Shown here: positions 8,731 through 16,259 of the stretch, one piece after another
How positions within the stretch are numbered: the stretch's first letter is position 1
Layout of the letters: every line of letters starts with the position of its first letter
DNA from: an uncultured Pseudomonadota bacterium
GTDB taxonomy: Bacteria > Pseudomonadota > Gammaproteobacteria > Steroidobacterales > Steroidobacteraceae
Direction of reading: 5' to 3'
DNA: 64,000 nucleotides
Assembly: GCA_903862885.1 (NCBI GenBank)
Contig: CAIOZU010000004.1
Location: forward strand, 62,001 to 126,000
The notes under the pieces: model-generated
What the model saw: only the letters and a program-made list of their open reading frames with translations
Databases searched by the model: none
What the model was told of the DNA's origin: nothing
Program-made: the position numbers and the translations under genes

Positions 8731-9546
8731 ATGCTGCACTATCCCGGCTTTGATCCTGTTGCGCTCGCCATCGGTCCGTTAAAGATCCGATGGTACGGCT
8801 TGATGTATGTCATCGGCTTTCTAGCCGCCTGGCGCCTCGGGCGTCTGCGTGCGGCCAAGCCTGATTCCACCTGGACTGCCCTTGAGGTGGATGATCTGCT
8901 GTATTTTTGCGTGTTCGGCGTCATTCTGGGTGGGCGCCTAGGGTGGCTTTTGTTCTACGGCCAGCAAGCACTCGCCGAGGATCCGAGCTATTGGTACAAA
9001 ATTTGGCAGGGTGGCATGAGCTTTCATGGGGGCCTGATCGGCGTGTTAATTGCGCTCGGCGTATTTGCTAAGACCCGCCGTCGCCATCTGATCGATGTGT
9101 TTGATTTTGCCGCGCCACTGCCAGCCATCGGCATTGGTACGGGCCGGATTGGCAACTTTATAAATGGAGAGTTGTGGGGAAAACCCACCGACGTACCATG
9201 GGGCTTTTCAGTGCAAGGCGTCGATGGCATCCCGCAAGTACTGCATGCCTCTCAGCTCTATGAAGCGAGTCTTGAGGGGGGTGCTCTGTTTATTATTTTA
9301 TGGTGGTTCACGCGCCAACCCCGACCTCGCTGTGCACCCGCCGGATTGTTTTTGACGTCGTATGCGTGCTTTCGGATGTTAGTTGAAACGGTGCGGGTAC
9401 CTGATGTGCAGTTAGGCTACTTGTCCGGCGGTTGGCTGACGATGGGTATCATGCTGTCCCTGCCTATGCTGGTGATCGGCGTGAGTCTTCTGATCGCGGC
9501 GTATGTGCGTAAGCGGCCGTCTGGCAATACGACTCAGTCGACTTAA
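8731..9546 (+). CDS. lgt: Prolipoprotein diacylglyceryl transferase
   Basis: Lgt transfers diacylglycerol from phosphatidylglycerol to the lipobox cysteine, the first step of lipoprotein maturation, in the inner membrane. The product has 271 residues with seven predicted hydrophobic spans. Landmarks are IRWYGLMYVIGF, MSFHGGLIGV and the family signature GIGTGRIGNFINGELWG containing the essential Arg and Asn. The C-terminal YASQLYEA-like segment reads HASQLYEASLEGG. The many lipoproteins in this window (cytochrome c, RlpA, LolB, TPR and Ig-like proteins) are its expected substrates. lgt-thyA adjacency is common in Proteobacteria. Confidence 0.97.
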   Translation: MLHYPGFDPVALAIGPLKIRWYGLMYVIGFLAAWRLGRLRAAKPDSTWTALEVDDLLYFCVFGVILGGRLGWLLFYGQQALAEDPSYWYKIWQGGMSFHGGLIGVLIALGVFAKTRRRHLIDVFDFAAPLPAIGIGTGRIGNFINGELWGKPTDVPWGFSVQGVDGIPQVLHASQLYEASLEGGALFIILWWFTRQPRPRCAPAGLFLTSYACFRMLVETVRVPDVQLGYLSGGWLTMGIMLSLPMLVIGVSLLIAAYVRKRPSGNTTQST

Positions 9547-9572
9547 ACCGCTTGATCGGTTAATCACTTCCT

Positions 9573-10367
9573 ATGCAACCTTACTTAGATTTATTGCGAC
9601 ATGTCCGTGATCACGGTGATCTCAAGACCGATCGCACCGGTGTGGGCACCTTGGCTGTGTTTGGCTGGCAGATGCGCTTTGATTTGCAGGCGGGATTTCC
9701 GCTGGTCACGACCAAAAAAGTTCATGTCAAAAGCATTGTTCATGAACTGCTGTGGTTTTTGCGGGGCGAGACCAATGTAGAGTCCTTGCGCCAAGTGGGT
9801 GTGACGATCTGGGATGAGTGGGCCAAAGCGGATGGCAGCTTAGGTCCCGTGTATGGCAAGCAATGGCGCGATTGGGTAGCAGCCGATGGTCGGCATATTG
9901 ACCAATTGGCACAAGCTGTCCAGATGATTAAGCAAACGCCTGACTCGCGGCGCATCATTGTCAGTGCCTGGAATGTCGGCGAGCTCGAGCAGATGGCGTT
10001 ACAGCCGTGCCATGCTTTTTTTCAGTTTTTTGTTTCTAAGGGGCGCCTCAGCTGCCAACTGTACCAGCGCAGTGCCGATCTGTTTTTAGGGGTGCCTTTT
10101 AATATAGCGAGCTATGCTCTGCTGACTCACTTAGTCGCTGCACAGTGCGATCTCAAGGTCGGTGATTTGGTGTGGACTGGGGGCGATTGTCATTTGTACA
10201 CCAATCATCTCGAGCAGGTGGATGTGCAGTTGGCTCGTGCGCCACTGCCACTGCCTACGTTGCTGATCCATCGACGAGCGGAGTCGCTGTTTGACTATCG
10301 TTTTGAGGATATTGAGATCACCGGTTACCAGTCACATCCAGCCATTAAAGCGCCGATTGCGATCTAA
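9573..10367 (+). CDS. thyA: Thymidylate synthase
   Basis: ThyA converts dUMP and methylenetetrahydrofolate to dTMP and dihydrofolate. Length (264) equals that of the E. coli enzyme. Visible are the N-terminal [19 protein letters not shown], the loop [13 protein letters not shown], the catalytic Cys in [10 protein letters not shown], dUMP-binding [13 protein letters not shown], and the C-terminal [21 protein letters not shown] ending. Dihydrofolate made here is reduced by FolA, encoded at 19.8 kb. It follows lgt by 26 bases. A heptamer repeat tract begins eight bases after its stop. Confidence 0.98.
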   Translation: MQPYLDLLRHVRDHGDLKTDRTGVGTLAVFGWQMRFDLQAGFPLVTTKKVHVKSIVHELLWFLRGETNVESLRQVGVTIWDEWAKADGSLGPVYGKQWRDWVAADGRHIDQLAQAVQMIKQTPDSRRIIVSAWNVGELEQMALQPCHAFFQFFVSKGRLSCQLYQRSADLFLGVPFNIASYALLTHLVAAQCDLKVGDLVWTGGDCHLYTNHLEQVDVQLARAPLPLPTLLIHRRAESLFDYRFEDIEITGYQSHPAIKAPIAI

Positions 10368-10374
10368 GTTTTGG

Positions 10375-10423
10375 ATTGAGAATTGAGTATTAAGTATTGA
10401 GTATTGAGAATTGAGAATTGAGT
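10375..10423 (+). repeat. Seven tandem copies of a heptanucleotide, consensus ATTGAGW
   Basis: Seven consecutive 7-base units read ATTGAGA, ATTGAGT, ATTAAGT, ATTGAGT, ATTGAGA, ATTGAGA, ATTGAGT, followed by a run of seven T (the last unit's T plus six more). Only one unit has an internal change besides the final A/T alternation. The tract fills most of the space between the thyA stop and the SET-domain gene start, whose ribosome binding site lies 12 bases beyond it. Such tracts can gain or lose units by slippage, which here would alter the leader or promoter spacing of the SET gene. Confidence 0.95.
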
Positions 10424-10445
10424 TTTTTTATTTCAAGGATGTTGA

Positions 10446-11066
10446 ATGAAGAGTTCCGCTGTTTCCTCGTTGATTCGAGTTCGTCGATCGAAAATTCATG
10501 GTACCGGGGTGTTTGCTAAGCAGGCGATCCGCAAAGGCGCTCGCGTCACGCAGTACGTGGGTGAGCATATTTCTCATGCCGAGGCCGATCGTCGGTATGA
10601 GAACAAAGCGCATGATGACAATCACACTTTTCTTTTCACCTTAGATGCTCGCACCGTGATCGACGGTGGCTCGGGCGGTTCATCCGCGCGCTTCATTAAT
10701 CACAGCTGTGATCCCAATTGCGAAACCGTGATTGATAAGAAGCGGGTGTTTGTCGAGGCCGTGCGCGCGATTCGGGTGGGGGAGGAGATTTGCTACGATT
10801 ATATGATCGAGCGGGACAAGTCGGATTCACCTGATATTGATGTGATCTTCGCTTGCCGCTGTGGATCGAAAAATTGCCGCGGCACGATGTTGCTGCCTCC
10901 GAAGAAAGTGCGTCGTAAGAAAAAGTCAGCCAAGAAGAAATCAGCCAAGAAGACATCAGTTAAAAAGAAATCACTGAAGAAGAAAGTCGCCACCAAGAAA
11001 GCAGCCAAGAAGAAAGTGGTGACCAAAAAGGCGGCCAAAAAGAAGGCGTCCGCCTCAAGGCGTTGA
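10446..11066 (+). CDS. SET-domain protein lysine methyltransferase with lysine-rich tail
   Basis: A 206-residue protein with a complete SET fold (about 11-120): the HGTGVFAKQAIRKG opening, RFINHSCDPNC (83-92, SAM/active-site pseudoknot) and GEEICYDY (112-119). It is followed by a post-SET cysteine cluster ACRCGSKNCRG (136-146), which with Cys88 can bind zinc as in eukaryotic histone methyltransferases. Residues 153-206 are about half lysine in KKSAKK/TKKAAKK-type repeats resembling histone H1 or bacterial H1-like proteins, suggesting DNA or RNA binding and possibly self-methylation. AAGGA six bases upstream supports the start. The substrate is unknown. Bacterial SET proteins are scattered, so transfer is plausible, but composition does not obviously differ from neighbours outside the tail. 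Confidence 0.93.
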   Translation: MKSSAVSSLIRVRRSKIHGTGVFAKQAIRKGARVTQYVGEHISHAEADRRYENKAHDDNHTFLFTLDARTVIDGGSGGSSARFINHSCDPNCETVIDKKRVFVEAVRAIRVGEEICYDYMIERDKSDSPDIDVIFACRCGSKNCRGTMLLPPKKVRRKKKSAKKKSAKKTSVKKKSLKKKVATKKAAKKKVVTKKAAKKKASASRR

Positions 11067-11102
11067 GTCAGTACCCACTGTGGCTTTCAGCATGAGCCGA
11101 TC

Positions 11103-11699
11103 ATGCTGAGAGTCAGTACTCAGTTGGGAGGCATTGGTTGGGTGGTCCAGCCTGCGTTCATTGATGCGGCGCTGGTGACTCAGTTGGTGCAGGATATGAG
11201 TCGTCATGAGCTGGCCGGTGCCTTTCGAGACGCCGCGGTGGGTGTGGGATCGACGCGCAGTCTGCATCCGACGATCCGCGGCGATCGCATTTGCTGGCTA
11301 TCGATGGCATCGAGTCCGTCAGAGCGGCATATGTTGGCTCTTTTTGAGCGTCTGCGTGTGCACCTCAATGAGTCCTTGATGCTGGGGTTACATGACCTGG
11401 AGTGTCACTACGCCATTTATGACGAGGGGAAGCGTTACGCGCGTCACGTAGACCGATCGGCACAAGGCGCGGAACGCGTCGTGTCCGTGGTTCTGTATTT
11501 AAATGCCGAGTGGGTCGCCGGGGATGGGGGTGAGTTACGCATGAGTACGCCCGCAGGCGAGATTGTGGTCGAACCACGAGCGGGCACGCTGGTGAGCTTT
11601 TTGAGTGATCGGTTTCCGCATGAAGTGTTGGTGTCCCAAGCCACGCGCCGCAGTGTCACCGGTTGGTTCCGGCGCCGGCCTACGTTCCCCGTGAGCTGA
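11103..11699 (+). CDS. 2-oxoglutarate/Fe(II)-dependent oxygenase, prolyl-hydroxylase-like
   Basis: The 198-residue protein belongs to the 2OG-Fe(II) dioxygenases of the SM-20/PHD/Tpa1-like group. Iron ligands are His115 and Asp117 (YARHVDRS) and His173 (FPHEV); Arg183 in TRRSVTGWF is placed to bind the 2OG carboxylate. The double-stranded beta-helix core runs from LECHYAIYDEG to the C-terminus. Members hydroxylate prolines or other residues in proteins such as translation factors and ribosomal proteins (EF-Tu in Pseudomonas), though small-molecule substrates are possible. It lies 36 bases after the SET gene in the same direction, so co-expression is likely. The target is not deducible. Confidence 0.88.
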   Translation: MLRVSTQLGGIGWVVQPAFIDAALVTQLVQDMSRHELAGAFRDAAVGVGSTRSLHPTIRGDRICWLSMASSPSERHMLALFERLRVHLNESLMLGLHDLECHYAIYDEGKRYARHVDRSAQGAERVVSVVLYLNAEWVAGDGGELRMSTPAGEIVVEPRAGTLVSFLSDRFPHEVLVSQATRRSVTGWFRRRPTFPVS

Positions 11700-11716
11700 T
11701 CGGGTCAGGCGGCGGC

Positions 11717-13111
11717 TTAGGTGAGTTGCTCGAGGAACCGTGACAGCGCATCGCCATCACAGTGCGCCACGTTAAATCGCCAATAGGGGCTCACGCGACC
11801 TTCTGGACGAAATAGCTCGCCGGGCGCCAGCAATACGCCTGCGGCCACCGCAGATCGCCAGACTTTGCTGACTGCTTGCTGCGAGCGCAGGCGGCCCCAT
11901 AAAAACATACCCGAGGCCGGTCGATACGCCAGTTCCACGCCGCGCTCAATGAGCGTTTGCTGGACGCGTGCTTGGGTGGCGCCTAAGCGCTTTCTGAGCG
12001 CCTCTAAGTGGCGTCGGTAGTGGGGTTGGGTGAGTACGTCTAACACCAAACGCTCTGATAGCTCGCTGGAGGCTAAGGCGCTCAGGGCCTTTAAGCGGGC
12101 GAGCTGCGGTACCAGGTGTATGGGTGCCGCCAGATAACCCACGCGCAGGGAAGGCGAGATGGTTTTAGAGACACTCGAGATATAAATGACACGTCGGCAT
12201 TGATCAAGAGTGGCTAGGGATAGGTTGGGCGTGGGGGCGAGTTCGCAAAAAATATCATCCTCCACCAACAGCATGTCATAGCGTTCAGCCAGATCCAGTA
12301 GGTGACGTGCGACCGGTAACTCGGTGGTGGTGCCGGTGGGATTTTGTAAGGTACTGTTGGTAAAAAAAGCGCGAATGGGGCGGCGTTTAAGGGCTTTGGC
12401 TAATAGCTCAACGTCGGGGCCTTGAGCCAGTCTGGGAATGGGGATTAGCCGAACGCCGCGATTACGCAGCAACTCCAGTGTGGGTGGATAACCGGGATCC
12501 TCGACGGCCACCCGATCGCCGGGACTCAGGCAACAACGCACCACGAGATCAAGCGCCTGACTGGCGCCTTGGGTCAGCAGCACTTGTTCTGGATTAAGCG
12601 CTAAGCCTCGGCTGGCCAGTTGGTGCTGGAAGTGCACACGCAGTCCTTCATATCCGAGTGGTGAGCCATAGCCCTCCATGGGGAGGGTATGGCGCGCTAG
12701 GCTTCGAAGCCCTGCACGAATACCCTCGCTGTACTGCCATGCGGCGGGGAGCCAACCGCCGCCTGCGTCCACTAAAATGGGCTGGGTTTTGGCTTCTAGG
12801 CGTCGCTCCCACAGCGCGTCGCCGGTGGCCGAGGGCAGTGGTGAGGCGGGGAGGCGTGCGCTCGCGCCGGCCACGAAGTAGCCGGTGCCGCGCCGCGCCT
12901 CAATGAGACCGGCCGCGGTGAGCACGTTGTAGACCTCGGCGGCCGTGAATGCGCTGATGCCGCGATCGCGTGCCAGCGCTCGGACGGAAGGCAACGCGCT
13001 GCCCGCTGGCAGCGCATTAGATGCCATCTGCTCACGCAGTTCAGTGACCAATGCCCGCCGCAAGGAGCCGGTGGGAGGGCGGGTCGGTGTTTTCTGTACT
13101 GGCTTAACCAT
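11717..13111 (-). CDS. MocR/PdxR-type GntR regulator with aminotransferase domain
   Basis: A 464-residue MocR-family regulator: an N-terminal GntR winged helix (about 15-80; PSVRALARDRGISAFTAAEVYNVL) followed by a fold-I aminotransferase domain. PLP lysine is in ISSVSKTISPSLRVGYL; YGSPLGYEGLR and QGASQALDLVV are further aminotransferase signatures. MocR proteins sense PLP or amino compounds and usually control adjacent amine metabolism, transport or PLP synthesis genes. It is transcribed divergently from the omega-aminotransferase with a 138-base gap holding a candidate operator beside its own start, so it probably controls that cluster. The effector might be beta-alanine or a polyamine-derived amine; this is inference. 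Confidence 0.92.
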   Translation of the reverse strand: MVKPVQKTPTRPPTGSLRRALVTELREQMASNALPAGSALPSVRALARDRGISAFTAAEVYNVLTAAGLIEARRGTGYFVAGASARLPASPLPSATGDALWERRLEAKTQPILVDAGGGWLPAAWQYSEGIRAGLRSLARHTLPMEGYGSPLGYEGLRVHFQHQLASRGLALNPEQVLLTQGASQALDLVVRCCLSPGDRVAVEDPGYPPTLELLRNRGVRLIPIPRLAQGPDVELLAKALKRRPIRAFFTNSTLQNPTGTTTELPVARHLLDLAERYDMLLVEDDIFCELAPTPNLSLATLDQCRRVIYISSVSKTISPSLRVGYLAAPIHLVPQLARLKALSALASSELSERLVLDVLTQPHYRRHLEALRKRLGATQARVQQTLIERGVELAYRPASGMFLWGRLRSQQAVSKVWRSAVAAGVLLAPGELFRPEGRVSPYWRFNVAHCDGDALSRFLEQLT

Positions 13112-13133
13112 CAGTACAGTATAGTATACAAAT
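13112..13133 (-). promoter_or_regulatory. Candidate MocR operator/autoregulated promoter
   Basis: Read on the minus strand just upstream of the regulator's ATG is TTGTATACTATACTGTACTG. It contains overlapping TATAC/TATACT repeats that also resemble a -10 element. MocR regulators typically bind short direct repeats near their own and divergent promoters. Position, periodicity and AT-richness in a GC-rich region support a regulatory role; binding is not shown by sequence alone. Confidence 0.4.
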
Positions 13134-13249
13134 CCGTATGCCGTGTCTGGCTGTCTGCTGATCGAGCGCGCACGCTCTCGGTATCGTCGCCCGAAAGGGC
13201 GGCACCCGTTGCCATGGGTGTGGCATGACCTAAGGACAAGGAAAATCTG

Positions 13250-14596
13250 ATGAGCGCTGCGACCCCCTTACATCCCGACCATCGAGCCGCTGAACTGCGC
13301 GCTTGGTGGATGCCATTTACCCACAACCGCTATTTTAAAGCGGCGCCACGCATCATCGCTTCTGCGAAGGGCGCTTACTTCACGCTCGATGATGGGCGAC
13401 GTTTGTTTGACTGCCTGTCGGGTCTTTGGTGCTCGCCTCTCGGCCACTCGCATCCGCGCGTGGTTGAGGCGGTGCAGCGTCAGGTCGAGACGCTCGATTT
13501 TGCACCGAGCTTTCAAATGGGGCACGAAGGGGCTTTTACGTTGGCGACGCGCATTGCGGCACTGGCCGGACGCCCTGACGATCGTGTGTTTTTTGTGAAC
13601 TCCGGATCAGAAGCAGTGGATACGGCGCTTAAGATCGCCGTCGCCTATCATCGCCAACGCGGCGATGCGGCGCGAACCCGCATCATCGGTCGTGAGCGGG
13701 GTTATCACGGCGTGGGAATGGGAGGCATCTCGGTCGGTGGCATGGTGGCCAATCGTAAGATGTTTGCCTCGTTGATGATCCCGGGTGTCGATCATTTGCC
13801 GCACACCTATAACCCTGCCGAGATGCGCTTTTCAAAAGGGCAACCGGATTGGGGCGTGCACTTGGTGGAGGAGTTGGAGCGCTTGGTGGCGCTGCATGAT
13901 GCCTCGACCATCGCGGCCGTGATTGTTGAGCCCATGCAGGGTTCAACCGGTGTGCTGGTACCGCCTAAGGGTTATTTAAAGCGCTTGCGTGAAATCTGCA
14001 CCAAGCACGGCATATTGCTCATATTTGATGAAGTCATCACCGGTTTTGGTCGCCTGGGGACTCCGTTTGGCGCGGATTATTTCGACGTGCAACCAGATCT
14101 CACCACGTTTGCTAAAGCGGTCAATAATGCGACCGTTCCGCTCGGTGGGGTGATCGTGCGTGATGATATTCATCAGGCCTTTATGACCGGGCCCGAGCAC
14201 ATGATTGAGTTTTTTCATGGTTACACCTACTCAGCTCATCCACTGGCAGTGGCCGCCGCGCATGCCACTTTGGATGTGATGCAAGACGAAAAGTTAATTG
14301 CGCGTGCCGCTGAATTGGCACCCGTCCTAGAGCGCGCGTTGCATACCCTGCAAGGTGAGCCGCATGTGATCGATATTCGTAACCTCGGTCTGGCCGGTGC
14401 GGTGGAGTTGGCGCCGATTGCAGGTAAGCCGGGCTTGCGGGCGATACAGGCTTTTGAGAATGCCTTGAATCAAGGTCAGATGGTGCGTTTCAGTGGTGAA
14501 ATCCTCGCTGTCGCACCGCCGTTTATCAGTACGGTGGCTGAAGTTGAGGGCATGGTAGAAGGCATTCGTCGCGCGCTGCGTGCACTGCCGGCTTAA
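13250..14596 (+). CDS. Omega-amino acid (beta-alanine):pyruvate aminotransferase
   Basis: Class III aminotransferase of 448 residues, close in sequence pattern to the Pseudomonas putida omega-amino acid:pyruvate enzyme: WMPFTHNRYFKAAPRII, LWCSPLGHSHPR, FFVNSGSEAVDTALK (PLP phosphate), GRERGYHGVGMGGIS, IVEPMQGSTGV, LLIFDEVITGFGRLG (Asp260 on the pyridine N) and Lys289 in TTFAKAVNNATVPLGG. It should convert beta-alanine and pyruvate to malonate semialdehyde and alanine. The next gene encodes an enzyme able to oxidise that aldehyde, which supports beta-alanine as substrate. Related SpuC-type enzymes use putrescine, an alternative given the PuuB-like gene downstream. AAGGA lies 11 bases upstream. 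Confidence 0.9.
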   Translation: MSAATPLHPDHRAAELRAWWMPFTHNRYFKAAPRIIASAKGAYFTLDDGRRLFDCLSGLWCSPLGHSHPRVVEAVQRQVETLDFAPSFQMGHEGAFTLATRIAALAGRPDDRVFFVNSGSEAVDTALKIAVAYHRQRGDAARTRIIGRERGYHGVGMGGISVGGMVANRKMFASLMIPGVDHLPHTYNPAEMRFSKGQPDWGVHLVEELERLVALHDASTIAAVIVEPMQGSTGVLVPPKGYLKRLREICTKHGILLIFDEVITGFGRLGTPFGADYFDVQPDLTTFAKAVNNATVPLGGVIVRDDIHQAFMTGPEHMIEFFHGYTYSAHPLAVAAAHATLDVMQDEKLIARAAELAPVLERALHTLQGEPHVIDIRNLGLAGAVELAPIAGKPGLRAIQAFENALNQGQMVRFSGEILAVAPPFISTVAEVEGMVEGIRRALRALPA

Positions 14597-14610
14597 TAGG
14601 GAGATTCTGA

Positions 14611-16143
14611 ATGAATGCTCAGGTGAATACACAGGTGATGGCGGCGCCTGCCGTGGTCGGTCATTACATCGATGGCCAGTTAGTGGTGACACCGGGCGCG
14701 ACGCGTCAGCCGGTATATAACCCATCCCTCGGTCGACCGGTGCGCGAGGTGATCTTGGCGACGGTCAGCGAGGTCGATGCGGCCGTTCGCAGCGCCAAGG
14801 CCGCCCAGCGGGCGTGGGGACGTACACCCGCTTTGCAGCGCGCGCGGGTTCTGTTTCGATTTAAGGAGCTGTTGGTGCAGCACAATAAGGTGCTGGCGCG
14901 CACCTTGTCGGAGGAGCACGGCAAGACATTGCCGGATGCGGAGGGAGAACTCACCCGTGGCATGGAAGTGGTGGAGTTCGCCTGCGGCGCGCCTCAACTA
15001 TTGAAAGGCGAGTTCAGCGAGAACGTCGGTACGGGCGTGGATAGTTTTGGTATCCGTCAGCCCTTGGGTGTCGTAGCGGGCATCACACCCTTTAATTTTC
15101 CGGCGATGGTGCCGATGTGGATGTTCCCCGTCGCTTTGGCTTGCGGCAATGCATTCATATTGAAGCCGTCCGAGCGGGATCCTTCGATGTCCTTATTACT
15201 GGCTGATTTGCTGACCCAAGCCGGTCTACCGGCGGGTGTGTTTAATGTGGTGCAGGGCGATAAAGTAGCGGTGGATGCCATCCTGGCGCATCCTGATATC
15301 GCCGCAGTGAGCTTCGTTGGGTCTACGCCGATCGCACGTTATATCCAGGCTCAGGGCGTGCAGCATGGCAAGCGAGTGCAGGCCTTGGGTGGGGCTAAGA
15401 ATCATGCGGTGGTCATGCCCGATGCGGACATCGACGCGGCGACTGAAGCGATTATTGGTGCCGCCTATGGCTCAGCAGGCGAACGCTGCATGGCCATTTC
15501 TGTGGTGGTGGCGGTGGGCGAGCCCACCGCCGATGCGCTGGTTGCGAAGCTGGCTCACCGGGTTAAGAGCTTAGTGGTGGGTGCGCCTGATGCGGCAGGG
15601 GTTGATATGGGCCCATTGGTCACCTCCATCGCCCAAGAGCGGGTCACTGGGTACATTGCCGACGGCGTCAAAGACGGTGCCCAGCTGGTCGTTGACGGCC
15701 GTGGTGTGCAGGTGGCGGGCCGCGAGGCGGGGTTTTATGTAGGCCCGACCTTGTTTGATCGCGTCGCGACCAGTGCGCGGATTTATCGAGAAGAAATTTT
15801 CGGTCCCGTCTTGTCTGTGGTCCGGGTGCCGGATTATGCGGCGGCGGTGCAGCTGATTAATCGGCATGAGTTTGCGAATGGTACGGCGGTATTCACGCAA
15901 AGTGGCTCCGTTGCACAGGCGTTTATCCGCGATATCGATGTGGGAATGGTCGGAATCAATGTGCCTATTCCCGTGCCGATGGCTTTCCATAGCTTCGGTG
16001 GGTGGCGCAGTTCCCTATTTGGTGATCACCACATGCATGGCCCAGAAGGCATCCGTTTTTACACTCGCCTGAAGACTGTGACCCAGCGTTGGCCTGAGGC
16101 TAAATCCGTGCAGGCGGATTTTTCAATGCCCACGATGAAGTGA
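14611..16143 (+). CDS. mmsA: CoA-acylating (methyl)malonate-semialdehyde dehydrogenase
   Basis: A 510-residue ALDH-superfamily enzyme of the CoA-dependent MMSDH branch. Catalytic Cys293 is in [12 protein letters not shown]. At the usual catalytic Glu position the sequence is [12 protein letters not shown], i.e. the Asn typical of [20 protein letters not shown] and a C-terminal [17 protein letters not shown] are also family hallmarks. It oxidises malonate semialdehyde or methylmalonate semialdehyde with CoA and NAD to acetyl- or propionyl-CoA and CO2. Placed 14 bases after the omega-aminotransferase, it most simply completes beta-alanine breakdown to acetyl-CoA, as in the bau genes of Pseudomonas. 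An additional role in valine or inositol degradation cannot be excluded. Confidence 0.94.
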   Translation: MNAQVNTQVMAAPAVVGHYIDGQLVVTPGATRQPVYNPSLGRPVREVILATVSEVDAAVRSAKAAQRAWGRTPALQRARVLFRFKELLVQHNKVLARTLSEEHGKTLPDAEGELTRGMEVVEFACGAPQLLKGEFSENVGTGVDSFGIRQPLGVVAGITPFNFPAMVPMWMFPVALACGNAFILKPSERDPSMSLLLADLLTQAGLPAGVFNVVQGDKVAVDAILAHPDIAAVSFVGSTPIARYIQAQGVQHGKRVQALGGAKNHAVVMPDADIDAATEAIIGAAYGSAGERCMAISVVVAVGEPTADALVAKLAHRVKSLVVGAPDAAGVDMGPLVTSIAQERVTGYIADGVKDGAQLVVDGRGVQVAGREAGFYVGPTLFDRVATSARIYREEIFGPVLSVVRVPDYAAAVQLINRHEFANGTAVFTQSGSVAQAFIRDIDVGMVGINVPIPVPMAFHSFGGWRSSLFGDHHMHGPEGIRFYTRLKTVTQRWPEAKSVQADFSMPTMK

Positions 16144-16169
16144 GGGAACGATCGGGGCTAAACGATGGG

Positions 16170-16204
16170 GGCTCAGGCGGCATAGGCGCTGGCTGAGCCT
16201 TTTC
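16170..16204 (+). terminator. Candidate intrinsic terminator after mmsA
   Basis: GGCTCAG and CTGAGCC form a perfect 7-base stem around a 16-base spacer, followed at once by five T. It lies in the 116-base gap between mmsA and the aldehyde dehydrogenase gene and would end or attenuate the first transcript. The long loop makes it a moderate candidate. Confidence 0.5.
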
Positions 16205-16259
16205 GAGACGGCTGATCTTCGCTATCACTGGTCAGGCGCTCTGAGGCATTATATCGGGC

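Noticed and set aside
10375-10423. Possible CRISPR-like array or insertion-site repeats
   Set aside because: Units are only seven bases, contiguous and without spacers; this is a simple sequence repeat.
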